Below, piece by piece: positions 1 through 6,006 of a stretch of 6,288 bases of DNA (its first letter is position 1; every line of letters begins with the position of its first letter). Origin of the DNA: Candidatus Roizmanbacteria bacterium CG_4_10_14_0_8_um_filter_33_9 (lineage in GTDB: Bacteria > Patescibacteriota > Microgenomatia > UBA1406 > GWC2-37-13); assembly GCA_002785065.1 (NCBI GenBank), contig PFLI01000094.1, positions 1 through 6,288 of the forward strand, written 5' to 3'. The notes below the pieces were generated by a model, which saw only the letters and a list, made by a program, of their open reading frames with translations, had not been told where the DNA came from and made no database searches. Both the position numbers and the translations under genes were made by a program.

Positions 1-113
1 TCAGTTGTAAGACCTACTCTAATAAATGGTATAAGTTTTGAAACTGCATTTTTTAGTTTTTCTCCTCCTTGCCTCATTATCTCAATCTCTTGTTTTGTCT
101 TATAGTTAATCAT
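1..113 (-). CDS. map: Methionine aminopeptidase, N-terminal part (3' end outside window)
   Basis: Type I methionine aminopeptidase removes the initiator Met from nascent proteins with two metal ions in a pita-bread fold. Only the first 37 residues are present, starting MINYKTKQEIEIMRQGGE and reaching VGLTT at the window edge. This matches the family's N-terminal pattern, in which a basic-Thr-x-x-Glu-Ile helix and an Arg-x-x-Gly segment are followed by a Pro/Val-Gly-x-x-T turn. The catalytic metal ligands lie beyond the window. The ATG at 111-113 fits the family start and follows the adk stop after 11 bases. No Shine-Dalgarno is visible; the leader reads TACAAAATAAG. Its place after adk is the usual spc order, which supports the call despite the short stretch. 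Confidence 0.86.
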   Translation of the reverse strand, partial: MINYKTKQEIEIMRQGGEKLKNAVSKLIPFIRVGLTT

Positions 114-124
114 CTTATTTTGTA

Positions 125-1252
125 TCAAAGTGAAAAATATACTTCACGATATATTCCCTCCAATTTATCGGTCATATCTTCAACTGAAAAATTGTTTTTG
201 ATTAAAAAATCAGCAAAAGCGATTGTCGGACCCATATTCGTACCTATTAACTCATTTATATCTCTTTGCTCACCAAATAGCTGAGACCGATACTTCCTCT
301 TTGCTGATCGTTGATAACGAATTTGCTTTTCTGCCCAAATACAAAGTATAAAAATCTTAACTTTTGTTAGTTTAGCCTTTAAGTACAAATATTCTTCCCA
401 AGACCTCATTCCATCAATAATAACTATTTGATTATGTTCTAAGGTTTGTTTTAGCTTTTCCTCATTCATTTTTGCTAATACATCTATTCCGAATTTTGAC
501 CTCATTTCTTCACGAACTTTCTTGTGAACTTTTTCAGTATGAGGTAATTTTTGTTTATCAATATAATCGTTGATTATCTTACCGAAGGATATTACTGGTA
601 AATTTTTATTTTTGAAAATATCAGCAGCCATTGTCTTTCCTGCTCCTGGTAATCCAACAATAGCAATAATTGATTTATATTTCAAACTCACTCCTTCCAG
701 TTTATTTTTGACTAACTTTTTTCCCAATGATTCTAAAATATCTTTATTCACTTGTTCTATTAATTGTGTTGCGTCGATTACAACAACTTTTTCTTGTTTT
801 TTATAATACTCAATAACTAGTTTAGTATGTTTATGAAACATTTCGATTCTTTTTTTAATTGCTGGGAGTGTTTCATCATCTCTTTGTTGATGTCGATTAA
901 CAAGTCGCCATAAAGCTTCCTTATCTGGTATTTTTAAGTAAATCACTTTATCAACATTATTTGAAAATGCATCAGCTTGATTTATAGTACGAGGAAAACC
1001 ATCAAGAATATAACCTTTTTTATATTCAGGACGGGATAAATAACTGTTAACAATTTCTATAGTTTTATCGTCAGGCACAAGAACTCCGGAATTTATTGTC
1101 TCTTTGACATATCTCCCTAATGATGTTTTTTCTTTTGCGATTTTACGAAATATGTGCCCTGTTGAAAGATAGGGAATATGGAATAAACGAGATAGTAAAT
1201 TCCCTTGAGTAGATTTACCAGAACCTTGAATTCCAATCAGTACTAATTTCAT
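125..1252 (-). CDS. adk: Adenylate kinase fused to a second P-loop (UPF0200/CoaE-like) kinase domain
   Basis: This 375-residue protein carries two P-loop kinase domains. Residues 1 to about 180 are an adenylate kinase (ATP + AMP = 2 ADP): Walker A GIQGSGKST at 7-15, an AMP-site region around STGHIFRK at 30-37, DGFPRT at 84-89, and QRDDE at 123-127. The LID is the short type, without the long insert or zinc cysteines; only about seven residues separate RLVNR from RDDE. Residues from about 190 to 375 start a new P-loop, GLPGAGKT at 200-207. They continue with ISFGKIIND (221-229), a helix with R..FGIDVLA (251-260), IIDGMRS (278-284), an Arg-rich lid (311-322) and a tail with A..AD..I.N (345-353). 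From memory this pattern resembles the archaeal UPF0200 proteins, related to dephospho-CoA kinase, whose substrate I do not know. Normal Adk is about 180-220 residues, so the second half is extra. The gene starts 4 bases after rpmG and ends in TGA. The Adk call is firm; the function of the second domain is not. Confidence 0.92.
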   Translation of the reverse strand: MKLVLIGIQGSGKSTQGNLLSRLFHIPYLSTGHIFRKIAKEKTSLGRYVKETINSGVLVPDDKTIEIVNSYLSRPEYKKGYILDGFPRTINQADAFSNNVDKVIYLKIPDKEALWRLVNRHQQRDDETLPAIKKRIEMFHKHTKLVIEYYKKQEKVVVIDATQLIEQVNKDILESLGKKLVKNKLEGVSLKYKSIIAIVGLPGAGKTMAADIFKNKNLPVISFGKIINDYIDKQKLPHTEKVHKKVREEMRSKFGIDVLAKMNEEKLKQTLEHNQIVIIDGMRSWEEYLYLKAKLTKVKIFILCIWAEKQIRYQRSAKRKYRSQLFGEQRDINELIGTNMGPTIAFADFLIKNNFSVEDMTDKLEGIYREVYFSL

Positions 1253-1256
1253 ATAG

Positions 1257-1430
1257 TTAATCTAATTTTTTTCTTTCTTTATGATCAGTATTCTTCTTAC
1301 ATTTATTGCAATACTTTTTTAGTTTTAATGCAGTTGGGGTGTTCACTTTGTTTTTTTCAACAATATAATTTTGTTTACTACAAACGCTACAAACAAGTCC
1401 AACCAACATTCTCGAACCTTTTTTAGCCAT
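1257..1430 (-). CDS. rpmG: 50S ribosomal protein L33 (bL33), zinc-ribbon form
   Basis: A 57-residue reading frame encodes L33, a small large-subunit protein near the tRNA E site. It starts MAKKGSRMLVGLVCSVC, runs through the family-typical N-x-x-NTP-x-x-L-x-LKKYC stretch, and ends in a basic tail with a TDHKE segment. Two CxxC pairs (C14/C17 and C41/C44) form the zinc ribbon, so this is the C+ form. Start ATG at 1428-1430 and stop TAA at 1257-1259; length is normal for the family (about 50-57). It fills the gap between secY (25 bases upstream) and adk (4 bases downstream). L33 genes more often sit next to secE/nusG or rpmB, so the position is unusual. The gene is easily missed because of its size. 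No Shine-Dalgarno is seen; the start context is AAAATATATG. Confidence 0.95.
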   Translation of the reverse strand: MAKKGSRMLVGLVCSVCSKQNYIVEKNKVNTPTALKLKKYCNKCKKNTDHKERKKLD

Positions 1431-1455
1431 ATATTTTAGTTGTAACTAGTAATCT

Positions 1456-2742
1456 TTATTTAACAAATTTATCGTAACTTTTCATAACAAGTTGAGCTTC
1501 GATCGTTTTGAATGTTTCCAAAACGACTGAAACGACAATTAATATACTTGTTCCTCCGATAACTAACCCCTGAATGTTGGTAATTGCAGAAATAATTGAA
1601 GGCATTATTGCAATAAAACCTAAAAATAACGCACCTGCACTGGTAACCTTGTATAATATTTTTTCTAAATATTGTTTAGTCATAACCCCCGGACGTATAC
1701 CAGGAATAAAACCGCCATATTTTTGGATTTCTTCAGAGATTTTTTGAGGATTAAACACAACAACAGTATAAAAAAAAGTAAAACCGATCACTAATAAAAA
1801 ATAAAAGAAATTATAGAAAAAACCTGAAGGGTTGAAGGTATTCGCTAAAAATGAGCCAATACCTGCCAAGGATGGATTATTTACATATTTCAAAGAATTC
1901 CCAACCAATTGGGGGAAAAGAACAAAAGATACAGCAAAAATAATCGGGATCACACCGGCTTGATTTAACTTTAAGGGGAGATAATTTGTTGCTCCCTGAT
2001 ACACACGATTTCCTTTTATCCGTTTTGCATAATAAACAGGTATTTTTCGAACAGCTTCATTAATAAAAACCACTAATCCAATTACTAAAATCGATACCAC
2101 TGTAAAAGTAAGTAGATTAAAAAACAATTCCTGGTTTATCACTAATAATGTTCTCCCAAAAACAACAGGAGCTCTTCCAACAATGCCAACAAAAATAAGA
2201 AGAGAAATTCCATTACCCAATCCATATTCAGATATAAGCTCACCAAACCAAACAAGAATAAAAGTACCTGCGACTAATGTTAATATAAATGAAAAAAATT
2301 CAACAGGAGATAAAGCTCCAATAATTTTTTGATTCTTAAGTAAAACAAATATTCCGACTGATTGAATGATTGTTAATGGAACAGTAAGAAAACGAGTATA
2401 TTGATTCATTTTAAATCTTCCATATTCTCCTTCTTTGGCTAATTTTTCTAGTTTGGGAAATATTACTGACAGTAATTGAAGAATAATTGATGCATTTATA
2501 TATGGGTTTAGTCCAAGTGCCATTACTGAAAAATTTACTAAAGTACCTCCTGAAAATATATCTAGCAACGATAAAAATTGGTTTTGAGAAAACAGCACAC
2601 GAAGTTTGTCTAAATTAATTACCGAAACTGGTAAAAAGGCGAAAATTCGAAAAAAAAGAAAAATAACTAATGTAAAAAGGGCTTTCCTTTTGAGTTTCTC
2701 ATCGTGTAAAAGGAGCTGTATTTTTTCTTTGATCTCTTTCAT
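1456..2742 (-). CDS. secY: Preprotein translocase subunit SecY
   Basis: SecY forms the protein-conducting channel in the cytoplasmic membrane with SecE (and SecG). At 428 residues it has the normal length and about ten hydrophobic segments, roughly at 20-40, 68-95, 118-135, 146-168, 174-190, 206-228, 261-281, 308-330, 367-387 and 391-409. Family landmarks are the plug region after LLDIFSGGT (59-67), ALGLNPYINASII (75-87), GEYGR (105-109), LISEYGLGNGISL (169-181), RKIPVYYAKR (232-241), and the cytosolic C5 loop YGGFIPGIRPG (342-352), which contacts SecA and the ribosome. Its ATG overlaps the rplO stop as ATGA, implying translational coupling, and it ends in TAA. An AAGAG stretch a few bases before the ATG is the nearest thing to a Shine-Dalgarno in the window, and it is weak. 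Position after L15 is canonical. Confidence 0.98.
   Translation of the reverse strand: MKEIKEKIQLLLHDEKLKRKALFTLVIFLFFRIFAFLPVSVINLDKLRVLFSQNQFLSLLDIFSGGTLVNFSVMALGLNPYINASIILQLLSVIFPKLEKLAKEGEYGRFKMNQYTRFLTVPLTIIQSVGIFVLLKNQKIIGALSPVEFFSFILTLVAGTFILVWFGELISEYGLGNGISLLIFVGIVGRAPVVFGRTLLVINQELFFNLLTFTVVSILVIGLVVFINEAVRKIPVYYAKRIKGNRVYQGATNYLPLKLNQAGVIPIIFAVSFVLFPQLVGNSLKYVNNPSLAGIGSFLANTFNPSGFFYNFFYFLLVIGFTFFYTVVVFNPQKISEEIQKYGGFIPGIRPGVMTKQYLEKILYKVTSAGALFLGFIAIMPSIISAITNIQGLVIGGTSILIVVSVVLETFKTIEAQLVMKSYDKFVK
2739..2742 (-). promoter_or_regulatory. rplO/secY ATGA overlap (translational coupling)
   Basis: The secY ATG and the rplO TGA share the four bases ATGA, the classic stop-restart arrangement. 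It would tie SecY output to L15 output. Confidence 0.65.
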
Positions 2743-3188
2743 AGGCTCTTGACATTACCTCCCGCGCTTTCTATTGCCTTTTTTGCTGTACGAGAAATTG
2801 GTAATGCTATGATAAGTTTTTTCTTTAAATCACCCTTAACAATTATCTTTATTTCAGGGTTTTTAATTTTATTATCAATTAATCCTGCTTTTTTTAATAG
2901 TTTCTCATCAATTACCGCGCTCTCTTCAAAACGATTTAGATCTTTAGTATAAATTACATATTTATTAGTTTTATTAGATCTATTTTTGCCTTTTCCTCTT
3001 AAAAGTGGAAAACGTTTCACCAATCTCCCTTGTCCTCCTTCAAAATGAAGTGGAATGCTTTCTCTTGCTTTTTGATGTCTTGTCGTACCCCTACCGGATT
3101 TTACACCCCTACCACTTCCAATACCGCGACCTTTACGTTTTTTTATTTTAAATACTACTCTTGGTAATTGTGAAAGTAAATTATTCAT
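2739..3188 (-). CDS. rplO: 50S ribosomal protein L15 (uL15)
   Basis: L15 is a late-assembly protein of the large subunit. The 149-residue product has the basic, Gly-rich N-terminal extension (GRGIGSGRGVKSGRG at 20-34), which threads into 23S rRNA. It is followed by HFEGGQGRLVKRFPLLRG (48-65) and a globular C-terminal part ending in SAGGNV. Length is typical (about 145-150). Its ATG (3186-3188) lies inside the end of rpsE, overlapping by 8 bases, and its TGA overlaps the secY ATG by 4. In most bacteria rpmD (L30) would lie between S5 and L15. Here there is no room for it, so L30 is absent from this site. The start follows an A-rich stretch with no Shine-Dalgarno and is one of only two starts here without T at -1. 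Confidence 0.98.
   Translation of the reverse strand: MNNLLSQLPRVVFKIKKRKGRGIGSGRGVKSGRGTTRHQKARESIPLHFEGGQGRLVKRFPLLRGKGKNRSNKTNKYVIYTKDLNRFEESAVIDEKLLKKAGLIDNKIKNPEIKIIVKGDLKKKLIIALPISRTAKKAIESAGGNVKSL
3181..3188 (-). promoter_or_regulatory. rpsE/rplO 8-base overlap (translational coupling)
   Basis: On the minus strand ATGAATAA holds the rplO start ATG and, in another frame, the rpsE stop TAA. Ribosomes ending rpsE can restart at once on rplO. No Shine-Dalgarno precedes it; the preceding bases are an A-rich tract that includes eight A residues. This is an inference from geometry. Confidence 0.6.
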
Positions 3189-3636
3189 GTCTTTTTTTTA
3201 ATTTTTTAAGAGCTTTTATAACCAAATATGTATTTGTAATTTGATTTCTTGTTCCAATAATTTTTCCTGAAGCATTATGAATACCTGCAAGATCAAAAAT
3301 GGCACGAGCAACACTTCCTATCTTTAAACCAGTTCCTTCAGGTGCGGGTTTGAGTAAAATTGTTCCAGCTTTATATTTCAACTTTATCATGTGAGGAATT
3401 GTTCCTTTATATAGAGGAACATTTATCATACTCTTTTTTGCCTTGTTTAATGCTTTTTTTATTGCTTGTGAAACTTCCAGACCTCTTCCAAGACCTATCC
3501 CTACTCTTCCTTTTCCATCTCCAATAACAACTAATGACGAGAATGTAACATAGTTTCCACCCGTTGTTTTTTTAGTTACTCTTCGTATTAAAAGTATACG
3601 TTCTTCTAATTTTTGTTCATCTTGTATTTCTCCCAT
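3181..3636 (-). CDS. rpsE: 30S ribosomal protein S5 (uS5)
   Basis: S5 is a small-subunit protein at the mRNA entry and decoding-fidelity region. The 151-residue product has the double-stranded-RNA-binding-like N-terminal domain: RRVTKKTTGGNYVTFSSLVV at 18-37, then GDGKGRVGIGLGRG at 39-52. The C-terminal domain carries LLKPAPEGTGLKIG (94-107), RAIFDLAGI (111-119) and GTRNQITNT (128-136). It is slightly shorter than the roughly 165 residues of many bacterial S5 proteins because the N-terminal arm is short. The ATG at 3634-3636 follows rplR after 24 bases with no Shine-Dalgarno. The last codons contain a run of eight A residues just before the overlapping rplO start. Ends in TAA. Confidence 0.98.
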   Translation of the reverse strand: MGEIQDEQKLEERILLIRRVTKKTTGGNYVTFSSLVVIGDGKGRVGIGLGRGLEVSQAIKKALNKAKKSMINVPLYKGTIPHMIKLKYKAGTILLKPAPEGTGLKIGSVARAIFDLAGIHNASGKIIGTRNQITNTYLVIKALKKLKKRHE

Positions 3637-3660
3637 AATAAATCGAAACTAATTAGTAAA

Positions 3661-4020
3661 TCAAATAATCAAACCGCCTTCGCGTAAACCTTCAGCAATT
3701 TTTTTAACACGACCCATATATATATATTGATTTCTGTCAAATATTGCCTTCAGAACTTTTTTTTCTTTTAATAACTTTCCTAATTCTTTTCCAACGAGCA
3801 ATGCCTGTTGACTTTTGTTTATTTTTTCCTTTCCTTTCTTTACTAACTGTAAGCTTGAAAAAGAAGCTATTGTAATACGTTTATCGTCATCAATGGCTTG
3901 CGCATATATATATTTATTACTTCTATTAATTGATATCCTTGGTCTATTGGCTGATCCTTCCATTTTACTTCGAACTTTTCTTTTTTTTCTTAACAATCTG
4001 TCAAATGTAATTTGTTTCAT
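3661..4020 (-). CDS. rplR: 50S ribosomal protein L18 (uL18)
   Basis: L18 binds 5S rRNA and, with L5, joins it to the large subunit. The 119-residue product has the basic N-terminal helix (RLLRKKRKVRSKM, 8-20), then RPRISINRSNKYIYAQAIDD (27-46), and the family C-terminus FDRNQYIYMGRVKKIAEG and LREGGL. In most homologues the FDR-x-G-Y segment has Gly where this protein has Gln, and the H in YHGRV is Met here. Both are mild departures in an otherwise standard protein. Length is normal (about 115-122). It starts 9 bases after rplF in a TATATATG context and ends in TGA, which at this canonical C-terminus shows that TGA is a stop in this organism. Confidence 0.97.
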   Translation of the reverse strand: MKQITFDRLLRKKRKVRSKMEGSANRPRISINRSNKYIYAQAIDDDKRITIASFSSLQLVKKGKEKINKSQQALLVGKELGKLLKEKKVLKAIFDRNQYIYMGRVKKIAEGLREGGLII

Positions 4021-4029
4021 ATATAAAAA

Positions 4030-4572
4030 TTAGGCTGTTTTTGCTTTTTTGCCCGGTTTAATTCGTAACTTTTCATTCTCATACTTAATACCCTTCCCTT
4101 TATATGCATCCGGTTTTCTTACTAATTTCACTTTATATGCCACTTCACCAACTAATTGTTTATCTACACTCTTTAAGATTATTTTATTATTGCCAATCAC
4201 AGAATAAGTGACTTTAGGAACTTTTTTAAAAACAACAGGATGAGAAAAACCAACTTTGAATACTAAATCTTCGCCCTGAACTTTAACATTAAACCCTGTT
4301 CCAACTACTTCCATCCTTTTTTCCCATGGTGTTTCGACCCCAATAACAGCGTTTGAAAGGAGACTCCGAAATAAACCATGTAACGCTTTTGTTTCAGGTT
4401 TTTCATTCAACCTTTTGACTGTAATAAATCCGTTTTCATATAACGCTGACAATGTTGTTGGTAAAACAATTTTCATTTCACCTTCTTTTCCTTTTACATT
4501 AATTTCTAAACCATTAATGCTGACGGAAATAGTTGAAGAAACTGGAATAAGTTTATTGCCTATTTTTGACAT
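4030..4572 (-). CDS. rplF: 50S ribosomal protein L6 (uL6)
   Basis: L6 sits at the base of the L7/L12 stalk near the sarcin-ricin loop. Its two similar domains are visible: the first runs to about residue 80, with KALHGLFRSLLSNAVIGV at 62-79. The second carries EVVGTGFNVKVQG (88-100), VGFSHPV (107-113), and the C-terminal RKPDAYKGKGIKY (152-164) with a Lys-rich tail. I chose the ATG at 4570-4572 (MSKIGNKLIPV, 180 residues), which matches the family start and leaves one base after the rpsH stop (TAATATG). An in-frame upstream start at 4605 would add 11 residues read from inside rpsH and is unlikely. No Shine-Dalgarno is visible; translation is probably coupled to rpsH. Ends in TAA. Confidence 0.97.
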   Translation of the reverse strand: MSKIGNKLIPVSSTISVSINGLEINVKGKEGEMKIVLPTTLSALYENGFITVKRLNEKPETKALHGLFRSLLSNAVIGVETPWEKRMEVVGTGFNVKVQGEDLVFKVGFSHPVVFKKVPKVTYSVIGNNKIILKSVDKQLVGEVAYKVKLVRKPDAYKGKGIKYENEKLRIKPGKKAKTA

Positions 4573-4573
4573 A

Positions 4574-4957
4574 TTACCAAATCGCAAATAATAATTCGCC
4601 ACCAAGTTTCATTTTTTTTAATTCTCTATTTGTTAATATTCCGTGAGAGGTCGAAATAATCGAATATCCCATACCACTCATAACCGATTTTACATCTTTA
4701 TAAGAAATATATTCTCTATTACCAGATGTAGAGTATATTTTTACATCTGTTAAAGCCGGAACACCATCCGTGTACTTTAATTGTATATAAATAGTTTTTT
4801 TAACATCACCTGAAACAGAAAAATCTGAAATATATCCGAGTTTTTTTAATTTCTCTAGTACACTTACTCTATACTTAGAATAGGGAGAAACCACAGATTC
4901 ATTTCTCGTCAGATAAGCATTTTTTATTCTAATTATTATATCTACAATTGGATTCAT
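4574..4957 (-). CDS. rpsH: 30S ribosomal protein S8 (uS8)
   Basis: S8 is a primary 16S rRNA binder (helices 20-21) in the small-subunit platform. In E. coli it is also the translational repressor of the spc operon. The 127-residue product starts MNPIVDIIIRIKNAY and ends with ISTSHGILTNRELKK (100-115) and LGGELLFAIW, matching the family's STS.G..T.RE RNA-binding loop and its GGE-aromatic end. The usual TDRE is TNRE here, and the residue after STS is His. Length is close to the usual 130. The ATG is 21 bases after rpsS, in the place where it would normally follow rpsN. I cannot recognise an S8-binding mimic in the mRNA near rplE, so feedback control is not shown by the sequence. Confidence 0.97.
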   Translation of the reverse strand: MNPIVDIIIRIKNAYLTRNESVVSPYSKYRVSVLEKLKKLGYISDFSVSGDVKKTIYIQLKYTDGVPALTDVKIYSTSGNREYISYKDVKSVMSGMGYSIISTSHGILTNRELKKMKLGGELLFAIW

Positions 4958-4978
4958 AAATTCATAAAATTAATAAGA

Positions 4979-5263
4979 TTAAGTTTTATCCATCGTTTTC
5001 TTTGTAATTTTTCCATGGCCCTTAAATGTCCTTGTAAGTGAAAATTCACCCAATCTATGCCCCACCATAGACTCGGAAACTAATATTTCAATAAACTTCT
5101 TCCCGTTATGAATTGCCATTTTACAACCAACAAATTCTGGTGCAATTTGTGAATCCCGTGCCCATGTTTTAATAACGTCATATTTATTTTCTTTTTTTTG
5201 TTTAAGAACCTTCTTCATTACGTTTTCATCAATATATGGTCCTTTTTTTAAAGATCTACTCAT
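4979..5263 (-). CDS. rpsS: 30S ribosomal protein S19 (uS19), out of its usual place
   Basis: S19 sits in the head of the small subunit, bound to S13 and 16S rRNA. The 94-residue product is full length: MSRSLKKGPYIDENVMKKV at the start, TWARDSQIAPEFVG (33-46), AIHNGKKF (50-57), MVGHRLGEF (66-74) and TRTFKGHG (77-84). The usual EFAPTR segment is EFSLTR (73-78), losing a normally conserved Pro, and the usual RxST-I segment is RDSQI (36-40). In nearly all bacteria rpsS lies between rplB and rplV in the S10 operon. Here it is 3 bases after rpsN and 21 bases before rpsH. It could be the only S19 gene, moved, or a second copy. Base composition looks like its neighbours', with no sign of a mobile element at either edge. 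Confidence 0.97.
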   Translation of the reverse strand: MSRSLKKGPYIDENVMKKVLKQKKENKYDVIKTWARDSQIAPEFVGCKMAIHNGKKFIEILVSESMVGHRLGEFSLTRTFKGHGKITKKTMDKT

Positions 5264-5266
5264 AGT

Positions 5267-5452
5267 TTACCAAGAAATTTTTCTAACTCCAGGAATTTCA
5301 CCGGCTAATGCTTTTTCTCTAAAACATATTCTACATAATCCAAATCGACGAATATATGCTCGAGCTCGGCCACACAACTTACATCTATTACGCACTCTTA
5401 TTTTATACTTTTGCTTCTTATTAAATTTTACTTCATCTGATGTTTTTGCCAT
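5267..5452 (-). CDS. rpsN: 30S ribosomal protein S14, zinc-binding type Z (uS14)
   Basis: S14 binds in the head of the small subunit and is needed for its assembly. This is the short zinc form: 61 residues with C24xxC27 and C40xxC43, the RAYIRRFGLCRICFRE core and the end GVRKISW. The longer C- form (about 90-100 residues) lacks the cysteines. I chose the ATG at 5450-5452 (MAKTSDEV), which leaves 4 bases after rplE. An upstream in-frame start at 5467 would overlap rplE by 11 bases and add five residues not typical of the family. No Shine-Dalgarno is seen; the context is AATCATATG. The final Trp is TGG, followed by TAA. Its immediate downstream neighbour is rpsS rather than the expected rpsH. 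Confidence 0.97.
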   Translation of the reverse strand: MAKTSDEVKFNKKQKYKIRVRNRCKLCGRARAYIRRFGLCRICFREKALAGEIPGVRKISW

Positions 5453-5456
5453 ATGA

Positions 5457-5993
5457 TTATAAAACAAATGGTATTCCTAATAATGAAAATAGCTTTTTTC
5501 CTTCACTTTTTGTTGAGGCATTTGTAACAAAAGTAACCTGCAAACCTCTTATTTTATCAACTTTATCATACTCAATTTCGTGAAAAATTGTTTGTTCAGT
5601 AAAACCAATATTTAAATTTCCATGCTGATCGATGTTTTTTTCGGAAATACCTCTAAAATCACGTATTCTTGGTATTACAATTTTTATTACTTTTTCCATA
5701 AATTCATACATTCTTTTTCCTCTCAAGGTAACTTTCACTCCTATCGCTAAACCCTGTCTAATTTTAAATGCCGAAACAGATTTTTTTGCTTTAGTAATAA
5801 CGGCATGTTGACCTGAAATTAATGTTAATTGTTCTTGAATTTTTTCAATAACATTTTTATTCGTTACCGCCTCACCAGCTCCTACATTTATTACAATTTT
5901 TATTACTTTTGGAACAGCCATAATATTAGATATGTTTAACTCTTCCTTAAGCTTTTTCTTTATTTCCGAATTGTAATATTCCTGAAAAGACAT
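5457..5993 (-). CDS. rplE: 50S ribosomal protein L5 (uL5)
   Basis: L5 binds 5S rRNA in the central protuberance and contacts the P-site tRNA. The 178-residue product carries NIMAVPKVIKIVINVGAGEA (23-42), GQHAVITKAKKSVSAFKIRQ (61-80), GVKVTLRG (85-92), PRIRDFRGI (108-116) and GFTEQTIFHEIEYD (130-143). All are family landmarks, and the length is normal (about 178-180). I chose ATG at 5991-5993 (MSFQEYY), 13 bases after rplX. A TTG at 6000-6002 would add three residues and leave a 4-base gap; it is possible but less likely. No Shine-Dalgarno is visible before either start. Ends in TAA. Position after L24 is canonical. Confidence 0.97.
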   Translation of the reverse strand: MSFQEYYNSEIKKKLKEELNISNIMAVPKVIKIVINVGAGEAVTNKNVIEKIQEQLTLISGQHAVITKAKKSVSAFKIRQGLAIGVKVTLRGKRMYEFMEKVIKIVIPRIRDFRGISEKNIDQHGNLNIGFTEQTIFHEIEYDKVDKIRGLQVTFVTNASTKSEGKKLFSLLGIPFVL

Positions 5994-6006
5994 AATATGC
6001 AAACAA

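Noticed and set aside
69..284. Plus-strand open frame of 71 codons
   Set aside because: It is antisense to the end of adk and the start of map, has no recognisable family, and all evidence places genes on the other strand.
570..806. Plus-strand open frame of 78 codons
   Set aside because: It is antisense to the middle of the adenylate kinase fusion and is a shadow of its codon pattern.
1431..1475. Possible promoter before rpmG (TTGTTA and TAAAAT)
   Set aside because: The spacing between the boxes is about 22 bases, too long, and AT-rich sequence gives such matches by chance.
2749..2952. Plus-strand open frame of 67 codons
   Set aside because: It lies wholly antisense to rplO; the hydrophobic look comes from the reverse complement of Lys-rich codons.
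3648..3657. Perfect 10-base palindrome ACTAATTAGT in the rplR-rpsE gap
   Set aside because: It has no loop, is AT-rich and is short enough to occur by chance; no T-tract follows to make it a terminator.
3815..4033. Plus-strand open frame of 72 codons with a hydrophobic stretch
   Set aside because: It is antisense to rplR and has no independent support.
4573..4605. Longer start for rplF giving 11 extra residues
   Set aside because: It lies inside the end of rpsH, and the family start MSKIG.K.IP is exactly at 4572.
5453..5467. Longer start for rpsN giving five extra residues
   Set aside because: It overlaps rplE, and MAKTS at 5452 fits the family start and operon spacing.
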